64,000 nucleotides of DNA from Halotia wernerae (GCA_034931985.1 JAYGHB010000016.1:11839-75838), one strand, 5' to 3'; counted from the stretch's first letter, positions 41,829 through 50,978 are shown. Notes: generated by a model from the letters alone, not told the origin. Made by a program: numbers and translations.

Positions 41829-42443
41829 CTATTGCTCTAATAATCTCATCTTTTGCCACCAGCGATTCAAGGGATAATAAACCACAGGTGCCCAAAGACT
41901 ACTGAGAATAGCAGAAGCTAGAGCTACTCGCTGGTAGTATGCCCAGATGTATTCTACTTTGCGATTACCTATTAAACTCAATTGCAACCCAAAAATAGTT
42001 TCTGCCAAAACTGCCATTACAAAGACAATTAAGGCGATAGAAATAAAATCTTCCTGAATAAAACGTTGCTTCTGAGTTAGACCAGTCAAAAGTCCTACCA
42101 GTCCTAGTGTTATGGCATGAGTCGGATGAGGTGCTGTCATCGCATCCTGAAGCATTCCCAGAACTATACCTGCTAGTAATCCTTCAAAGACTGTACGCTT
42201 AACACTCCAAGCTACCACCCAAATTAATAGCCAATTAGGGCCAATTCCCAATAATTCCATACCGGGAAGGCGGGTTGGCAACAACATTAAACATAACAGC
42301 ACTGACCCCACCGTCACCGTCCAATCTAGCAACTGACGCATACCGGGATGCCAACGAGAAAGAGGCTTGTTGGGGATTTTGAATTTTCGCTTTGACGACT
42401 GTGGCTTTTTCTGACTGCTGCCACTAAATGAAGGTATCTTCAT
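41829..42443 (-). CDS. mreD: Rod-shape-determining protein MreD
   Basis: 204 residues with a basic N-terminal tail (~30 residues) and 5-6 transmembrane helices ('WTVTVGSVLLCLMLLPTRLP', 'GLLAGIVLGMLQDAMTAPHP'). The 'GLLAGIVLGMLQDA' helix is characteristic of MreD. It works with MreB and MreC in the elongation machinery at the inner membrane. Third gene of mreBCD, 23 bp after mreC. Confidence 0.9.
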   Translation of the reverse strand: MKIPSFSGSSQKKPQSSKRKFKIPNKPLSRWHPGMRQLLDWTVTVGSVLLCLMLLPTRLPGMELLGIGPNWLLIWVVAWSVKRTVFEGLLAGIVLGMLQDAMTAPHPTHAITLGLVGLLTGLTQKQRFIQEDFISIALIVFVMAVLAETIFGLQLSLIGNRKVEYIWAYYQRVALASAILSSLWAPVVYYPLNRWWQKMRLLEQ

Positions 42444-42466
42444 TAATTTAAAAGATTTTTGAGAAT

Positions 42467-43276
42467 CTAATTAGACTTTTGGGCTTCCTGGTTTGGCAAT
42501 TCTTGGTTTTCCATTTCTTGATTTGTAGGCTTTGGATATACAGCTACCCAATCTAGTGACCTTATAGGTGGAAAAAGGTCAACTTTTGCCACTGATACCG
42601 GGAGTTTTTTCAAATCTAGGGACTTCACCCGTCCTACCGCCAAGCCGGCTGGAAATTTCTGACTATAAGTAGATGTAGAAACTAAATCTCCTACCTTGAC
42701 ATTGGGAACTTTTTCATAAAACTCCAGTACAGCCTCCGTAGAAGAATCTCCCCGCAAAACTCCCTTAGCTGAAGTACGGCTAATAGTTACACCCACTTGA
42801 CTTTTGAGGTCACTAATTAATAGGACGCGACTAGTATTAGGAGTTACACTCTCTATCAAACCCACTAATCCGCCATCAGCTTTGACTACGAAGCCTTCTT
42901 GAATCCCCATATTTGAGCCACGATTGATAGTCACTTGTTGCCACCAATGGTCGGCACTACGTCCCACTACCCGTCCTGGAATTGGGCGTGATGAGAGTGG
43001 CTGTTTCTCAACGTAGCCTAATAAGTCTTGGAGCTTTTTATTTTGACTTTCCAAATCGGCTATGCGTGTTTGCAACTCTAAAAACCGAGCATCCTGGAGA
43101 CGTTCTTCTGGACTTGGACCTGTCTGCAACATTTGTAATGGATGGGTGATCACTTGGTAAACTTCCATCAGCAGTTGCCCTTGAGTCTGCCGCAGCATCC
43201 AAGCACTACCTAATATTAGAGCCAGCAACCCGATTTGCAATCCTTTGCGATCCCACCAACGACGTAGAGTAACCAT
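42467..43276 (-). CDS. mreC: Rod-shape-determining protein MreC
   Basis: 269 residues with one N-terminal membrane helix ('GLQIGLLALILGSAWML'), a coiled coil ('ARFLELQTRIADLESQNKKL'), and two beta-barrel domains with 'GRVVGRSADHWWQQVTINRG' and 'GLIESVTPNTSRVLLISD'. The C-terminus is Gln/Asn-rich. It is periplasmic and links MreB filaments to penicillin-binding proteins. It lies 94 bp downstream of mreB; a long hairpin sits in that gap (43303-43358). Confidence 0.92.
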   Translation of the reverse strand: MVTLRRWWDRKGLQIGLLALILGSAWMLRQTQGQLLMEVYQVITHPLQMLQTGPSPEERLQDARFLELQTRIADLESQNKKLQDLLGYVEKQPLSSRPIPGRVVGRSADHWWQQVTINRGSNMGIQEGFVVKADGGLVGLIESVTPNTSRVLLISDLKSQVGVTISRTSAKGVLRGDSSTEAVLEFYEKVPNVKVGDLVSTSTYSQKFPAGLAVGRVKSLDLKKLPVSVAKVDLFPPIRSLDWVAVYPKPTNQEMENQELPNQEAQKSN

Positions 43277-43302
43277 CTATACCTATTTATATAATTTGAG
43301 AA

Positions 43303-43358
43303 GATATTGGATTCTATTTATATAAAACCCAAATAATAGGCAAATAGAACCCAATATC
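43303..43358. promoter_or_regulatory. Long hairpin in the mreB-mreC gap
   Basis: GATATTGGATTCTATTT (43303-43319) is complementary to the segment 43342-43358 at 16 of 17 positions. A run of nine T follows on the plus strand (43365-43373). In the mreB to mreC direction it lies between the stop and the next start. It may be a processing or attenuation structure, or a terminator for antisense transcripts. Confidence 0.6.
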
Positions 43359-43370
43359 TCATATTTTTTT

Positions 43371-44414
43371 TTACATATTACGAGAACGCCAGCTGATAAC
43401 CCGTTCTAGCTGTTTGAAGTTTTCTAACACCCGGCCTGTTCCCAGCACAACACAGCAGAGAGGATCAGCAGCAATGTGTGTGACAATCCCCGTCTCATGG
43501 CTAATTAGGGTATCTATGCCTTTGAGTAAAGCACCACCACCAGCTAGCATAATGCCTCTGTCAATAATGTCAGATGCCAGTTCAGGAGGTGTGCGTTCTA
43601 ATGTCCGCTTTACAGCTTCGATGATGACTGATAGCGGTTCCAACATACTTTCACGAATCTCCGGCCCTTTGATGGTAACGGTTCTTGGAAGACCAGAAAG
43701 CAGGTGTAAGCCTCGGACTTCCATCATGGCATCCCCATCATCATTAGTGGGATAGGCAGAGCCAAGCCGAATCTTGATGTCTTCCGCAGTCCGTTCTCCA
43801 ATTACCAAGTTATGAACTTTCTTCATATACTGGATAATCGAATCTGTGAGTTCATCTCCTGCAACACGTACTGATTCACTCAGCACAGTACCTTGGAGAC
43901 TCAGTACTGCGACTTCTGTTGTACCCCCACCAATATCGATAATCATGTTACCAGTTGGTTCAATAACTGGTAGCCCTGCTCCAATTGCTGCTGCTACAGG
44001 TTCATCAATTAAACACACTTCTCTAGCCCCAGCTTGAGCTGCTGCATCCATCACAGCTCGTCTTTCTACCCCTGTGACACCGCTGGGAATGCCAATGACA
44101 ATCCGGGGTAAAACTAAAGATCTACCCTCATTTACACGATGGATAAAGCTTTTTAGCATCAATTCGGCTGTATCGAAGTCAGCAATTACACCATCGCGCA
44201 AGGGGCGGAGGGCAATCACATTGTCAGGTGTGCGACCTAGCATTTTTTTGGCTTCTTCTCCCACAGCCAGTGCTACCTTTTCGTTTTGATCGATAGCAAC
44301 TACAGAAGGCTCTTGGAGTACAATACCTTTACCAGATACATAAACAAGGGTATTGGCTGTACCGAGGTCGATACCCATATCCCACGATGAGCGAAAGTTC
44401 CTAAAAAGACCCAC
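43371..44414 (-). CDS. mreB: Actin-like rod-shape protein MreB
   Basis: A 347-residue MreB. Phosphate-1 motif 'MGIDLGTANTLVYVSGKG', connect and phosphate-2 'NMIIDIGGGTTEVAVLSL', and adenosine motif 'MLAGGGALLKGIDTLI'. The N-terminal 'MGLFRNFRSSWD' resembles the membrane-contacting start of other MreBs. It forms membrane-bound filaments guiding lateral wall synthesis; in Anabaena it affects cell width but is not essential. First gene of mreBCD, divergent from ssb. Confidence 0.96.
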   Translation of the reverse strand: MGLFRNFRSSWDMGIDLGTANTLVYVSGKGIVLQEPSVVAIDQNEKVALAVGEEAKKMLGRTPDNVIALRPLRDGVIADFDTAELMLKSFIHRVNEGRSLVLPRIVIGIPSGVTGVERRAVMDAAAQAGAREVCLIDEPVAAAIGAGLPVIEPTGNMIIDIGGGTTEVAVLSLQGTVLSESVRVAGDELTDSIIQYMKKVHNLVIGERTAEDIKIRLGSAYPTNDDGDAMMEVRGLHLLSGLPRTVTIKGPEIRESMLEPLSVIIEAVKRTLERTPPELASDIIDRGIMLAGGGALLKGIDTLISHETGIVTHIAADPLCCVVLGTGRVLENFKQLERVISWRSRNM

Positions 44415-44716
44415 GCGTCTCTACGCCCCTTATTTGCGATATTTTTTGATTACAACTATGAGAGTTAATTGTGCTGGATTTTATTACGTTTTTTATCCTG
44501 AGTCCAGCCAATTAGGCGGTTTTTTTAACTTTTGGCAATCCTTGCCAAGTCTCAGGTCTCTACGTTTTTAATCTTCTTTGGCTACTTCAGTATATCCGTA
44601 TAGTTTTTCAGTTTCCCCCAGTCATTCTCCACCTTTTTATACCCAATTAGGTTGTTCAGTTTTTAACACATTTTCAATGGGTTCACAATTCGCTATGATG
44701 AAAGTCAGGATACGCG
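44415..44716. promoter_or_regulatory. Divergent mreB/ssb promoter region
   Basis: A 300-bp spacer without a gene. TATGAT at 44694-44699 is a plausible -10 box for ssb, 46 bp before its start codon. The mreB promoter should lie near 44430-44560. Confidence 0.4.
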
Positions 44717-44730
44717 AGTACACATGTACT
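44717..44730 (+). promoter_or_regulatory. LexA-type operator upstream of ssb
   Basis: AGTACACATGTACT is a palindrome (AGTACA-CA-TGTACT). It agrees with the cyanobacterial LexA box as I know it (AGTAC-N4-GTNCT type). It ends 14 bp before the ssb ATG and directly abuts the AAAAGG ribosome site. Binding there would block transcription or initiation, placing ssb under DNA-damage control. Confidence 0.7.
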
Positions 44731-44744
44731 AAAAGGTAATTCAC

Positions 44745-45107
44745 ATGAGCATCAATATTGTCACCCTCATTGGTCGTGTTGGCGGCGACCCAGATATTAA
44801 ATATTTTGAGTCTGGTAGTGTTAAGTGTAGACTGACCTTAGCTGTGAATCGACGTACTAAAGAAGGAGAACATACCGACTGGTTCAATTTGGAACTATGG
44901 GGTAAAACGGCAGAGGTGGCTGGTAATTATGTACGTAAAGGCAAACAAATTGCCGTTAAAGGTTCTTTGAAGTTAGATACCTGGAGCGATCGCCAAACCG
45001 GAGCCAGCCGTTCCTCACCAGTTATTTTAGTAGATCAATTACAGTTATTGGGTTCAAAGCAAGATGGAGACAGTGGGATGTCAGATATGTCTTCAGAACA
45101 TTTTTAA
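44745..45107 (+). CDS. ssb: Single-stranded DNA-binding protein, short form without acidic tail
   Basis: A 120-residue OB-fold SSB ('MSINIVTLIGRVGGDPDIKYF', 'WFNLELWGKTAEVAGNYVRKG', 'GSLKLDTWSDRQTG'). It ends 'SDMSSEHF' right after the OB domain. The Gly/Pro-rich linker and acidic D-D-D-I-P-F-like tip used by most SSBs to recruit repair proteins are absent. Anabaena is known to have such a short SSB next to mreB, so this is a natural form and not a truncation. A LexA-type box precedes it and a terminator follows at 45261. Confidence 0.93.
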   Translation: MSINIVTLIGRVGGDPDIKYFESGSVKCRLTLAVNRRTKEGEHTDWFNLELWGKTAEVAGNYVRKGKQIAVKGSLKLDTWSDRQTGASRSSPVILVDQLQLLGSKQDGDSGMSDMSSEHF

Positions 45108-45260
45108 TTGGTCAGTTGTCAACTATAAAGCAAATAAAAGGTGAAAATAAAAGAATAAACAGATGGAACCGGAGTAAAGCTAGACTCTCCAGAGCAACTA
45201 CAAGATGTAATACGCATACAACAAAAACATCAAGAGTAAGACAAAAACCAAATCTTTGAT

Positions 45261-45298
45261 AAAGCCTTGTGTTTGCAGCACAAAGCTTTTATTTTGCC
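45261..45298 (+). terminator. Terminator of ssb
   Basis: AAAGCCTTGTG pairs with CACAAAGCTTT (10 of 11 bp, 7-nt loop), followed by TATTTTG, about 150 bp after the ssb stop. Confidence 0.65.
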
Positions 45299-45367
45299 AT
45301 AAAACACCAAGTAGTCAGTTGTTCGTTATTTTTCGTCTGCTACTGACAACTGACAACTGACTCTTAA

Positions 45368-46114
45368 TTAATAACTAATTTGCAGCGTCACCGATGCTTC
45401 TACTTGCTGTTCGCCTCCAATTACAGGGGTGGAAGCATCTTGGTTAGCTAATTTAGTAGCCTCAGCACGGTATAACACAGGTGGAGGAGGTGGGCTAGCA
45501 TTATCAATTTTAATACTTACCACTTCTTTGGGCTGGAAACCTAGGGCGCTGAAAACGGCATCCGCTTGTTGTCGAGCGTCTAGGGTAGCTTCTTTAAGTG
45601 CTTGTTTTTGAGCAGCAGCGATCGCCTGATCAGTAGCGACAAAACTAATACCATTAATTTGGGTTGCGCCTGCTTTCACAGCTTCGTCTAATAATGTGCC
45701 GGCTTGATCAGTGGCAATACGAAAACTTACGGTATTACTAGCTGCATATCCAGTAATCCGCTGCACATTATCTTTGTAGCTATAAACTGGGTTTAAACGA
45801 ATACCTGTAGTTTGTAATTTGTCCACATTCCGGTTTTTAAGTAAAGCTACTACAGCCGATGACCTGCGGGCTACCTCTTGCTGCACTTCTTGTGCAGTTT
45901 TGCCTTGAACCTCAACTCCTAAATTAACTTCCGACAGAGTTGTAGGAATTGTTTCCATACCGCGACCGCTGACTGTAAGAGTTCGCCACAATTTCTCTTT
46001 TTCTTGGGCTAATCCAGGCTGGACAAAAGTCACAAATAGCAGTAAAGCTAACGGTAAAGTTTTCCAAAAATTCCCAACGTAAAACTGAGAACCGGATACA
46101 GCGGCTCGATACAT
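45368..46114 (-). CDS. SIMPL (DUF541) domain exported protein
   Basis: 248 residues from ATG 46114, preceded by GAGGAG 9-14 bp upstream. The signal peptide has core 'LPLALLLFVTFVQPGLAQ' with cleavage at GLA-QE. The SIMPL/DUF541 domain fills the rest ('TLTVSGRGMETIPTTLSEVN', 'GYAASNTVSFRIATDQ', 'ALKEATLDARQQADAV'). It is periplasmic; family members form oligomeric rings of unknown role, sometimes tied to oxidative stress. The C-terminus ends in 'VEASVTLQISY', a typical family end. Confidence 0.88.
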   Translation of the reverse strand: MYRAAVSGSQFYVGNFWKTLPLALLLFVTFVQPGLAQEKEKLWRTLTVSGRGMETIPTTLSEVNLGVEVQGKTAQEVQQEVARRSSAVVALLKNRNVDKLQTTGIRLNPVYSYKDNVQRITGYAASNTVSFRIATDQAGTLLDEAVKAGATQINGISFVATDQAIAAAQKQALKEATLDARQQADAVFSALGFQPKEVVSIKIDNASPPPPPVLYRAEATKLANQDASTPVIGGEQQVEASVTLQISY

Positions 46115-46246
46115 AAGATTTGCACTCCTCAAAAGTATTTAATAAAACGTATCTAGCAATCATCAGTTAACTGCCAACTATTAATAGTCAACAGCTACCA
46201 CGAGATTTACACAACTTAAATGCGATCAATCGATACGATTTGTATA

Positions 46247-46337
46247 GCGATCGCCAGGTAGTTTAGGACATAAACTGATCACACCAAAAGACTTTCAAAC
46301 CTGTTCCCTATCCCCTATCACCTGTCCCCTGCTATAT
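46247..46337. repeat. Dispersed repeat, copy C
   Basis: AGCGATCGCCAGGTAGTTTA, then GGACATAAACTGATCA, 'AAGACTTTCAAACCTGTTCC' and CTGTCCCCTGCTATAT. It is the most complete of the three copies at its left side (shares the GCGATCGC...GTAGTTTA part with copy A). Intergenic, upstream of the EVE gene. Confidence 0.75.
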
Positions 46338-46429
46338 GTTCCTACTTTGTCACTGCCATAATCAAAAGTTGCAATGGTTACATTTTTGGAAACTGAAAAA
46401 ATTACACCAAAACTTGTAGAGATTTTGTG

Positions 46430-46822
46430 ATGGCATATTGGCTGCTGAAAACTGAACCGGAAAATTATTCCTACTTTGATTTAGAACGGGATGGCAGTAC
46501 AGTTTGGGATGGAGTTAACAATGCTCTAGCTCTCAAACATCTACGTACAATGCTGACTGGGGATTTAGCATTGATTTATCACACAGGCAAAGAACGGCAA
46601 ATTATGGGTGTAGCAGAGATAGTCAGTCAACCTTATGCTGATCCAGCATTAAATGAAATTAAACGAGTTGTTGTAGATGTGCGGGCAGTACGCAAAGTTT
46701 TTCAGCCTGTCACTTTAAGTCAAATCAAGCAAGATGGTAAATTTATAGACTTTGACTTGCTAAGACTGCCCAGGCTTTCTGTAGTTCCAGTGTCTGAGCT
46801 TTACTGGCAGTACTTAACTTAA
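46430..46822 (+). CDS. EVE-domain protein
   Basis: 130 residues from ATG 46430 (a GTG codon stands just before). EVE/PUA-like fold: 'YWLLKTEPENYSYFDL', 'VWDGVNNALALKHLRTM', 'GDLALIYHTGKERQIMGVAE'. The fold recognises modified bases in DNA or RNA; stand-alone EVE proteins in cyanobacteria are uncharacterised. Length is complete for the family. Confidence 0.9.
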   Translation: MAYWLLKTEPENYSYFDLERDGSTVWDGVNNALALKHLRTMLTGDLALIYHTGKERQIMGVAEIVSQPYADPALNEIKRVVVDVRAVRKVFQPVTLSQIKQDGKFIDFDLLRLPRLSVVPVSELYWQYLT

Positions 46823-46931
46823 GTTGACAGATACAAATTAATTAGTGCTGCTGTCAGCAGTGCTGATATAACGATTTTATAGTTACTTCCAGAAAAGAGT
46901 AAAAATAAAGAGAAGGATTTTCACAGAAAAA

Positions 46932-48410
46932 ATGCAGTTTTTAGGTGTAATTAACTTCTCTTTTCCCCTGCTGGCCAGCACAACAGAAGCCGCAGACAGT
47001 TCAATGGTAGTGGAAGCAGTGCTACTGAGCTTAGTGGTAATTTACCTTGCTAGCAAAGTTGGCGGGGAGTTATCTAACCGAGTCGGTTTACCTCCTGTCT
47101 TAGGTGAACTTGTAGGCGGTGTGGTAGTTGGTACTTCTGTTTTACATCTGTTAGTGTTTCCAGAAGGTGGTGCAGACAGTTCTAGCTCGATGATCATGAC
47201 TTTCCTCCAAACCACTGCCGGGTTAACGCCTGAAGCGACTCCAGCGGTGTTTGAGGCACAATCAGAGGTCGTTTCTGTTTTAGCAGAACTGGGTGTGATC
47301 ATCCTGCTATTTGAAATCGGTTTGGAATCAAACTTAAAAGACCTCATGGCAGTCGGAGCCCAAGCCGTTGTCGTAGCAGTAGTAGGGGTGGTAGTACCTT
47401 TTACTGCGGGTACTGTAGGTTTGATGACTTTGTTTGGTATCGATGCTGTACCCGCAATTTTTGCTGGGGCAGCTTTGACTGCGACTAGTATTGGGATTAC
47501 TTCCAAAGTGTTGACAGAATTGGGACGACTCAATTCTAAAGAAGGGCAGATTATTCTAGGTGCTGCCGTCATTGATGACGTACTAGGAATCATCGTTTTA
47601 GCTGTAGTTGCCAGCCTAGCTAAAGATGGCGCTGTAGATGTAGGCAAAGTCATTTATTTGATTATCAGCGCTAGTAGCTTTCTCCTTGGTGCGATCGTCC
47701 TAGGTAATGTTTTCAATAAAACCTTTGTGGCGATCGCGAATAAACTCAAAACACGGGGTGAGTTGGTAATACCAGCATTCATCTTTGCCTTTGTGATGGC
47801 ATATGTTGCCGCTGTGATCCAGTTAGAAGCAATTTTGGGAGCTTTTGCCGCAGGCTTAGTTCTAGAGGAAACTGATAAACGTAAAGATTTGCAAAGGCAG
47901 ATCTGTCCTATTGCCGATATGCTAGTGCCGATTTTCTTCGTAACTGTTGGAGCAAAAACCGATTTAGGAGTGTTAAACCCAGCAATCCCTAGTAACCAGG
48001 AAGGACTCATTATGGCAACTTTCCTGATTATCGTAGCCATTCTCGGTAAAGTGATCACAGGTTTCAGTGTGTTTGGCCAACCTGAAATCAACCGTTTAGC
48101 GATTGGTGTAGGGATGATTCCTAGGGGTGAAGTCGGCTTAGTGTTTGCTGGTGTCGGTGCTGCCAGTGGCGCTCTCTCTAAACCACTGGGGGCGGCAATT
48201 ATCATGATGGTTATCTTAACCACCTTTTTAGCTCCTCCCCTATTACGTTTCGTATTTCCCGACCCAAAAACTATGGCCACAGTCTCAGAGAAACTGATTT
48301 TAGATGGTGCCTCTGGAACATCGGTGGCAATAGAATCATCTCAGTCGATAGTGTCAGACTCAAATGATATTAGTAGTCGGGAAACCATGCCGGATTCTCT
48401 GGAGAATTAA
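46932..48410 (+). CDS. Cation/proton antiporter (CPA, Na_H_Exchanger family)
   Basis: 492 residues, about 12-13 transmembrane helices. The ion-binding region 'LGAAVIDDVLGIIVLAVVAS' carries the adjacent Asp residues typical of electrogenic CPA2 exchangers. 'GLPPVLGELVGGVVVGTSVL' and 'LGVIILLFEIGLESNLKDL' mark the first helices. The C-terminal ~45 residues are polar with no TrkA-N domain. It likely exchanges Na+ or K+ for H+ across the plasma or thylakoid membrane. Long antisense frames at 47042-48280 are shadows. There is no clear operon partner. Confidence 0.9.
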   Translation: MQFLGVINFSFPLLASTTEAADSSMVVEAVLLSLVVIYLASKVGGELSNRVGLPPVLGELVGGVVVGTSVLHLLVFPEGGADSSSSMIMTFLQTTAGLTPEATPAVFEAQSEVVSVLAELGVIILLFEIGLESNLKDLMAVGAQAVVVAVVGVVVPFTAGTVGLMTLFGIDAVPAIFAGAALTATSIGITSKVLTELGRLNSKEGQIILGAAVIDDVLGIIVLAVVASLAKDGAVDVGKVIYLIISASSFLLGAIVLGNVFNKTFVAIANKLKTRGELVIPAFIFAFVMAYVAAVIQLEAILGAFAAGLVLEETDKRKDLQRQICPIADMLVPIFFVTVGAKTDLGVLNPAIPSNQEGLIMATFLIIVAILGKVITGFSVFGQPEINRLAIGVGMIPRGEVGLVFAGVGAASGALSKPLGAAIIMMVILTTFLAPPLLRFVFPDPKTMATVSEKLILDGASGTSVAIESSQSIVSDSNDISSRETMPDSLEN

Positions 48411-48592
48411 TCAACGTCTTGCTGTTTGAAGGGATTAGTGCCGCTACACGGAAGTCAAAAAGCTCTTATGCTTAGCTTTCTGGCTATTTTGGGATGATAG
48501 CTTTATTTCCGTCATGCTGTACTAGAGTTTAGGGGTTGGGAACAGGGAAAAATCTTTCCCACAACCCAATAACCCCATCCCTTTCTTAGTCA

Positions 48593-48733
48593 ATGGAAAC
48601 TTCTATCCTCAAATTTCCGTCTCCTAAGTTAGTTTTTGTCTCATTACTACTAGCATTCGGAATGTTATTTGTTGCCAGTTATACCTCATTTTCTAGTCCT
48701 GATCTCGACATTTTTTCCGTAATTAGGAAGTAA
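48593..48733 (+). CDS. Possible 46-residue single-pass membrane peptide
   Basis: METSILKFPSPKLVFVSLLL... has one predicted membrane helix (~13-33) and a short polar tail ending 'DLDIFSVIRK'. There is no convincing ribosome site. The length and composition are plausible for a small membrane protein, but no family is known to me. It lies in the 690-bp spacer between the antiporter and amiC1 genes. Confidence 0.3.
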   Translation: METSILKFPSPKLVFVSLLLAFGMLFVASYTSFSSPDLDIFSVIRK

Positions 48734-49100
48734 TAACTGCAAGTTTTGCCCCATCATTTACAAGTAGTTGAATTTTTTACACAGGATATCAATTGCCGAC
48801 AATTAAACAACTCAACACTCATCTTTGGCTAAGTCAAGTATCACCACCTGAGGTTGACTGAGTGCGGTTAATTCTGGCGATTTTTGTCGCATTTGATGCT
48901 GTTCGGGCAGAATTTTTATGCCCTGATAGTAAAACAGAATCAGAAGGCATCAGAGAAATTTATGCAGCTAACTGCGTCTTGATAACAGCATAAAAGTCAA
49001 AAAAATATCAGATCTTTAAGATTAGGTGATGATGGTGTGACGATTTACCAATATGTTGAAATATTGACGGCCCCACGAACGTGAATTAGGAGAAAAGACT
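48734..49100. promoter_or_regulatory. Leader region of amiC1, duplicated upstream of amiC2
   Basis: Several blocks recur in the same order at 51180-51576: 'AAACAACTCAACAC', 'GGTTGACTG.GTGCGGTTAAT', 'GGTGTGA.GATTTACCAATATG' and 'AGGAGAAAA.ACTGTG'. The regulatory region was therefore copied along with the gene. No ORF. Confidence 0.65.
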
Positions 49101-50978
49101 GTGAAATTACACTGGTTACTACCCAGTACTATTGGAACTATCTTCTTATTATCATCGCCTGCTGTGGCAGCGAAACTAGAATCTTGGCGTTTTGATAGTA
49201 ATCAAAATCGCCTAGAGATTAATACTTCCGGGGCTGTTCAACCTCAGGCACAACTTGTTTTTAACCCTACACGTCTAGTAATTGATTTACCAGGTACCAT
49301 ATTCGGGCGACCGCAGTTAACGCAACAAGTAGGTGGGGCGATTCGTAATGTTCGTGTAGGGCAGTTTGACCCGCAAACAACGCGCATAGTCGTCGAACTT
49401 TCTCCTGGCTATACCCTTGACCCCAAGCAAGTAAAATTTGTTGGCATAACAGCAAGTCGCTGGACGGTGCAATTACCAACCCCAAAAGCAGAGCAAGTAG
49501 AGTCTTCCCCCAAAAATGTTTACAATGTGGTAACTATTGACTCCGATCGCCAACCGGAGTTTTCTAATAATGTTGTCAGCGCTGCACAAGGGACAACTCA
49601 AATTGAGAAATTACAAGTAACCGGGGATGGATTTTTCATCCGTACCAACGGCGGCAAGCCTCAAGTGAAAGTAAATCGGAGTAGCGATCGCACTACTATT
49701 TTCATGGATATCTCTGGTGCAACTTTATCATCACAGTTGGCGCAACAAAATGAGATGTCCATTAACAAATATGGTGTGAACAGTATTGGATTCACCCAAT
49801 TGCGAACCCGACCAGCTGCTGTTCGCATAACTTGGCGAGTAGACAAAAATAGCCCAGACTGGCGGTTAACTCAGAGTAGTGCTAGTGGTTTGGTAGTTTT
49901 GCCCAGTCGTGTGCTCAGATTACCTAGTAATAATCAGAACGACTCACAAACAGATCAGCCAAAAATCCCCCTTGTTTCCAACAGACCATCTGCTAACAAT
50001 TCGCCAGCAACTATTCAATCTGTAGAACTGGCTAACAATGGTACACAATTACTCATTAGATCTGACCAACCTGTATCTGCTACTAGTGGATGGGATAGAT
50101 CTTCTGGTCTATTCCGCATTGCAATTACCAATGCTAAATTAGCTCCCAAGGTCACAGGCCCTACTTTTAATGCCAAAAGTCCCATACTGCGGGTACGTCT
50201 GCAAAAACAAGAATCCAATACTGTAGTTGTTTTGGTACAACCAGCAGCAGGAGTACAAATTGGTAAACTTAACCAAATCGGCGACCAGCTTTTGGCTCTA
50301 CAATTACAAGGCTCTCGTCGAGTTGTTATTGCCCCCGGAACGCCTCCTTTACCTCCACTTCAAGGACAATTACCAGTTCCAACGGATCGAATCCAGCCAA
50401 CCCAACCAGCTCAACCGCAGCCGCGTCCAATTCCCAGAGGAAAAGTAGTAGTGATGATTGACCCCGGACACGGTGGTAAAGATCCCGGAGCAGTTGGGAT
50501 TGGAGGAATGCGTGAAAAGGATATCATCCTGCCTATTAGCAAACGGATAGCAGAAGTTTTGCAACAAAATGGTGTGCAAGTGAAGATGACACGCGACTCT
50601 GACTACTTTGTCAGCTTACCAGGAAGAGTCAAGATGGCAGAGAAAGTTAACGCCGATGTATTTGTTAGTATTCATGCTAATTCGCTCGGTCTGGGTCGTC
50701 CAGATGTTAGTGGCTTGGAAACGTATTATTACGATACAGGCCTGAGTTTAGCTCGCGCCGTCCATAAAAGTATTCTCCAAAGCGTGAATATCAGAGACAG
50801 GGGAGTGCGGCGAGCTAGATTTTTTGTTCTCAGAAAAAGTTCTATGCCCTCTATTCTCGTAGAAACAGGTTATTTAACTGGTCGAGAGGATGCTGCTAAA
50901 TTAAAAACTCAAGCTTATCAAAATCAAATGGCAGATGCGATCGCTCGTGGTATTCTCCAGTACCTCAAACGAAAATAA
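49101..50978 (+). CDS. amiC1: N-acetylmuramoyl-L-alanine amidase AmiC1
   Basis: 625 residues, GTG start after AGGAGAAAA. It has a signal peptide (core 'LLPSTIGTIFLLSSPAVAA'), two AMIN domains (~25-125 and ~290-410), and a Pro/Gln linker. The C-terminal Amidase_3 domain (~445-620) has zinc ligands in 'VMIDPGHGGKDPGAVG' and 'REKDIILP', then 'FVSIHANSLG', and the catalytic Glu in 'PSILVETGYLTG'. It is exported to the periplasm and cuts septal peptidoglycan. In Nostoc, AmiC-type amidases drill the nanopores for septal junctions and are needed for cell-cell exchange. Tandem with amiC2. Confidence 0.93.
   Translation: MKLHWLLPSTIGTIFLLSSPAVAAKLESWRFDSNQNRLEINTSGAVQPQAQLVFNPTRLVIDLPGTIFGRPQLTQQVGGAIRNVRVGQFDPQTTRIVVELSPGYTLDPKQVKFVGITASRWTVQLPTPKAEQVESSPKNVYNVVTIDSDRQPEFSNNVVSAAQGTTQIEKLQVTGDGFFIRTNGGKPQVKVNRSSDRTTIFMDISGATLSSQLAQQNEMSINKYGVNSIGFTQLRTRPAAVRITWRVDKNSPDWRLTQSSASGLVVLPSRVLRLPSNNQNDSQTDQPKIPLVSNRPSANNSPATIQSVELANNGTQLLIRSDQPVSATSGWDRSSGLFRIAITNAKLAPKVTGPTFNAKSPILRVRLQKQESNTVVVLVQPAAGVQIGKLNQIGDQLLALQLQGSRRVVIAPGTPPLPPLQGQLPVPTDRIQPTQPAQPQPRPIPRGKVVVMIDPGHGGKDPGAVGIGGMREKDIILPISKRIAEVLQQNGVQVKMTRDSDYFVSLPGRVKMAEKVNADVFVSIHANSLGLGRPDVSGLETYYYDTGLSLARAVHKSILQSVNIRDRGVRRARFFVLRKSSMPSILVETGYLTGREDAAKLKTQAYQNQMADAIARGILQYLKRK

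Noticed and set aside
47042..48280. Two long minus-strand frames (203 and 208 codons) opposite the antiporter gene
   Set aside because: Composition (Thr/Ile/Pro/Lys-rich, no motifs, no ribosome site) is that of antisense shadows of a GC-richer membrane-protein gene.
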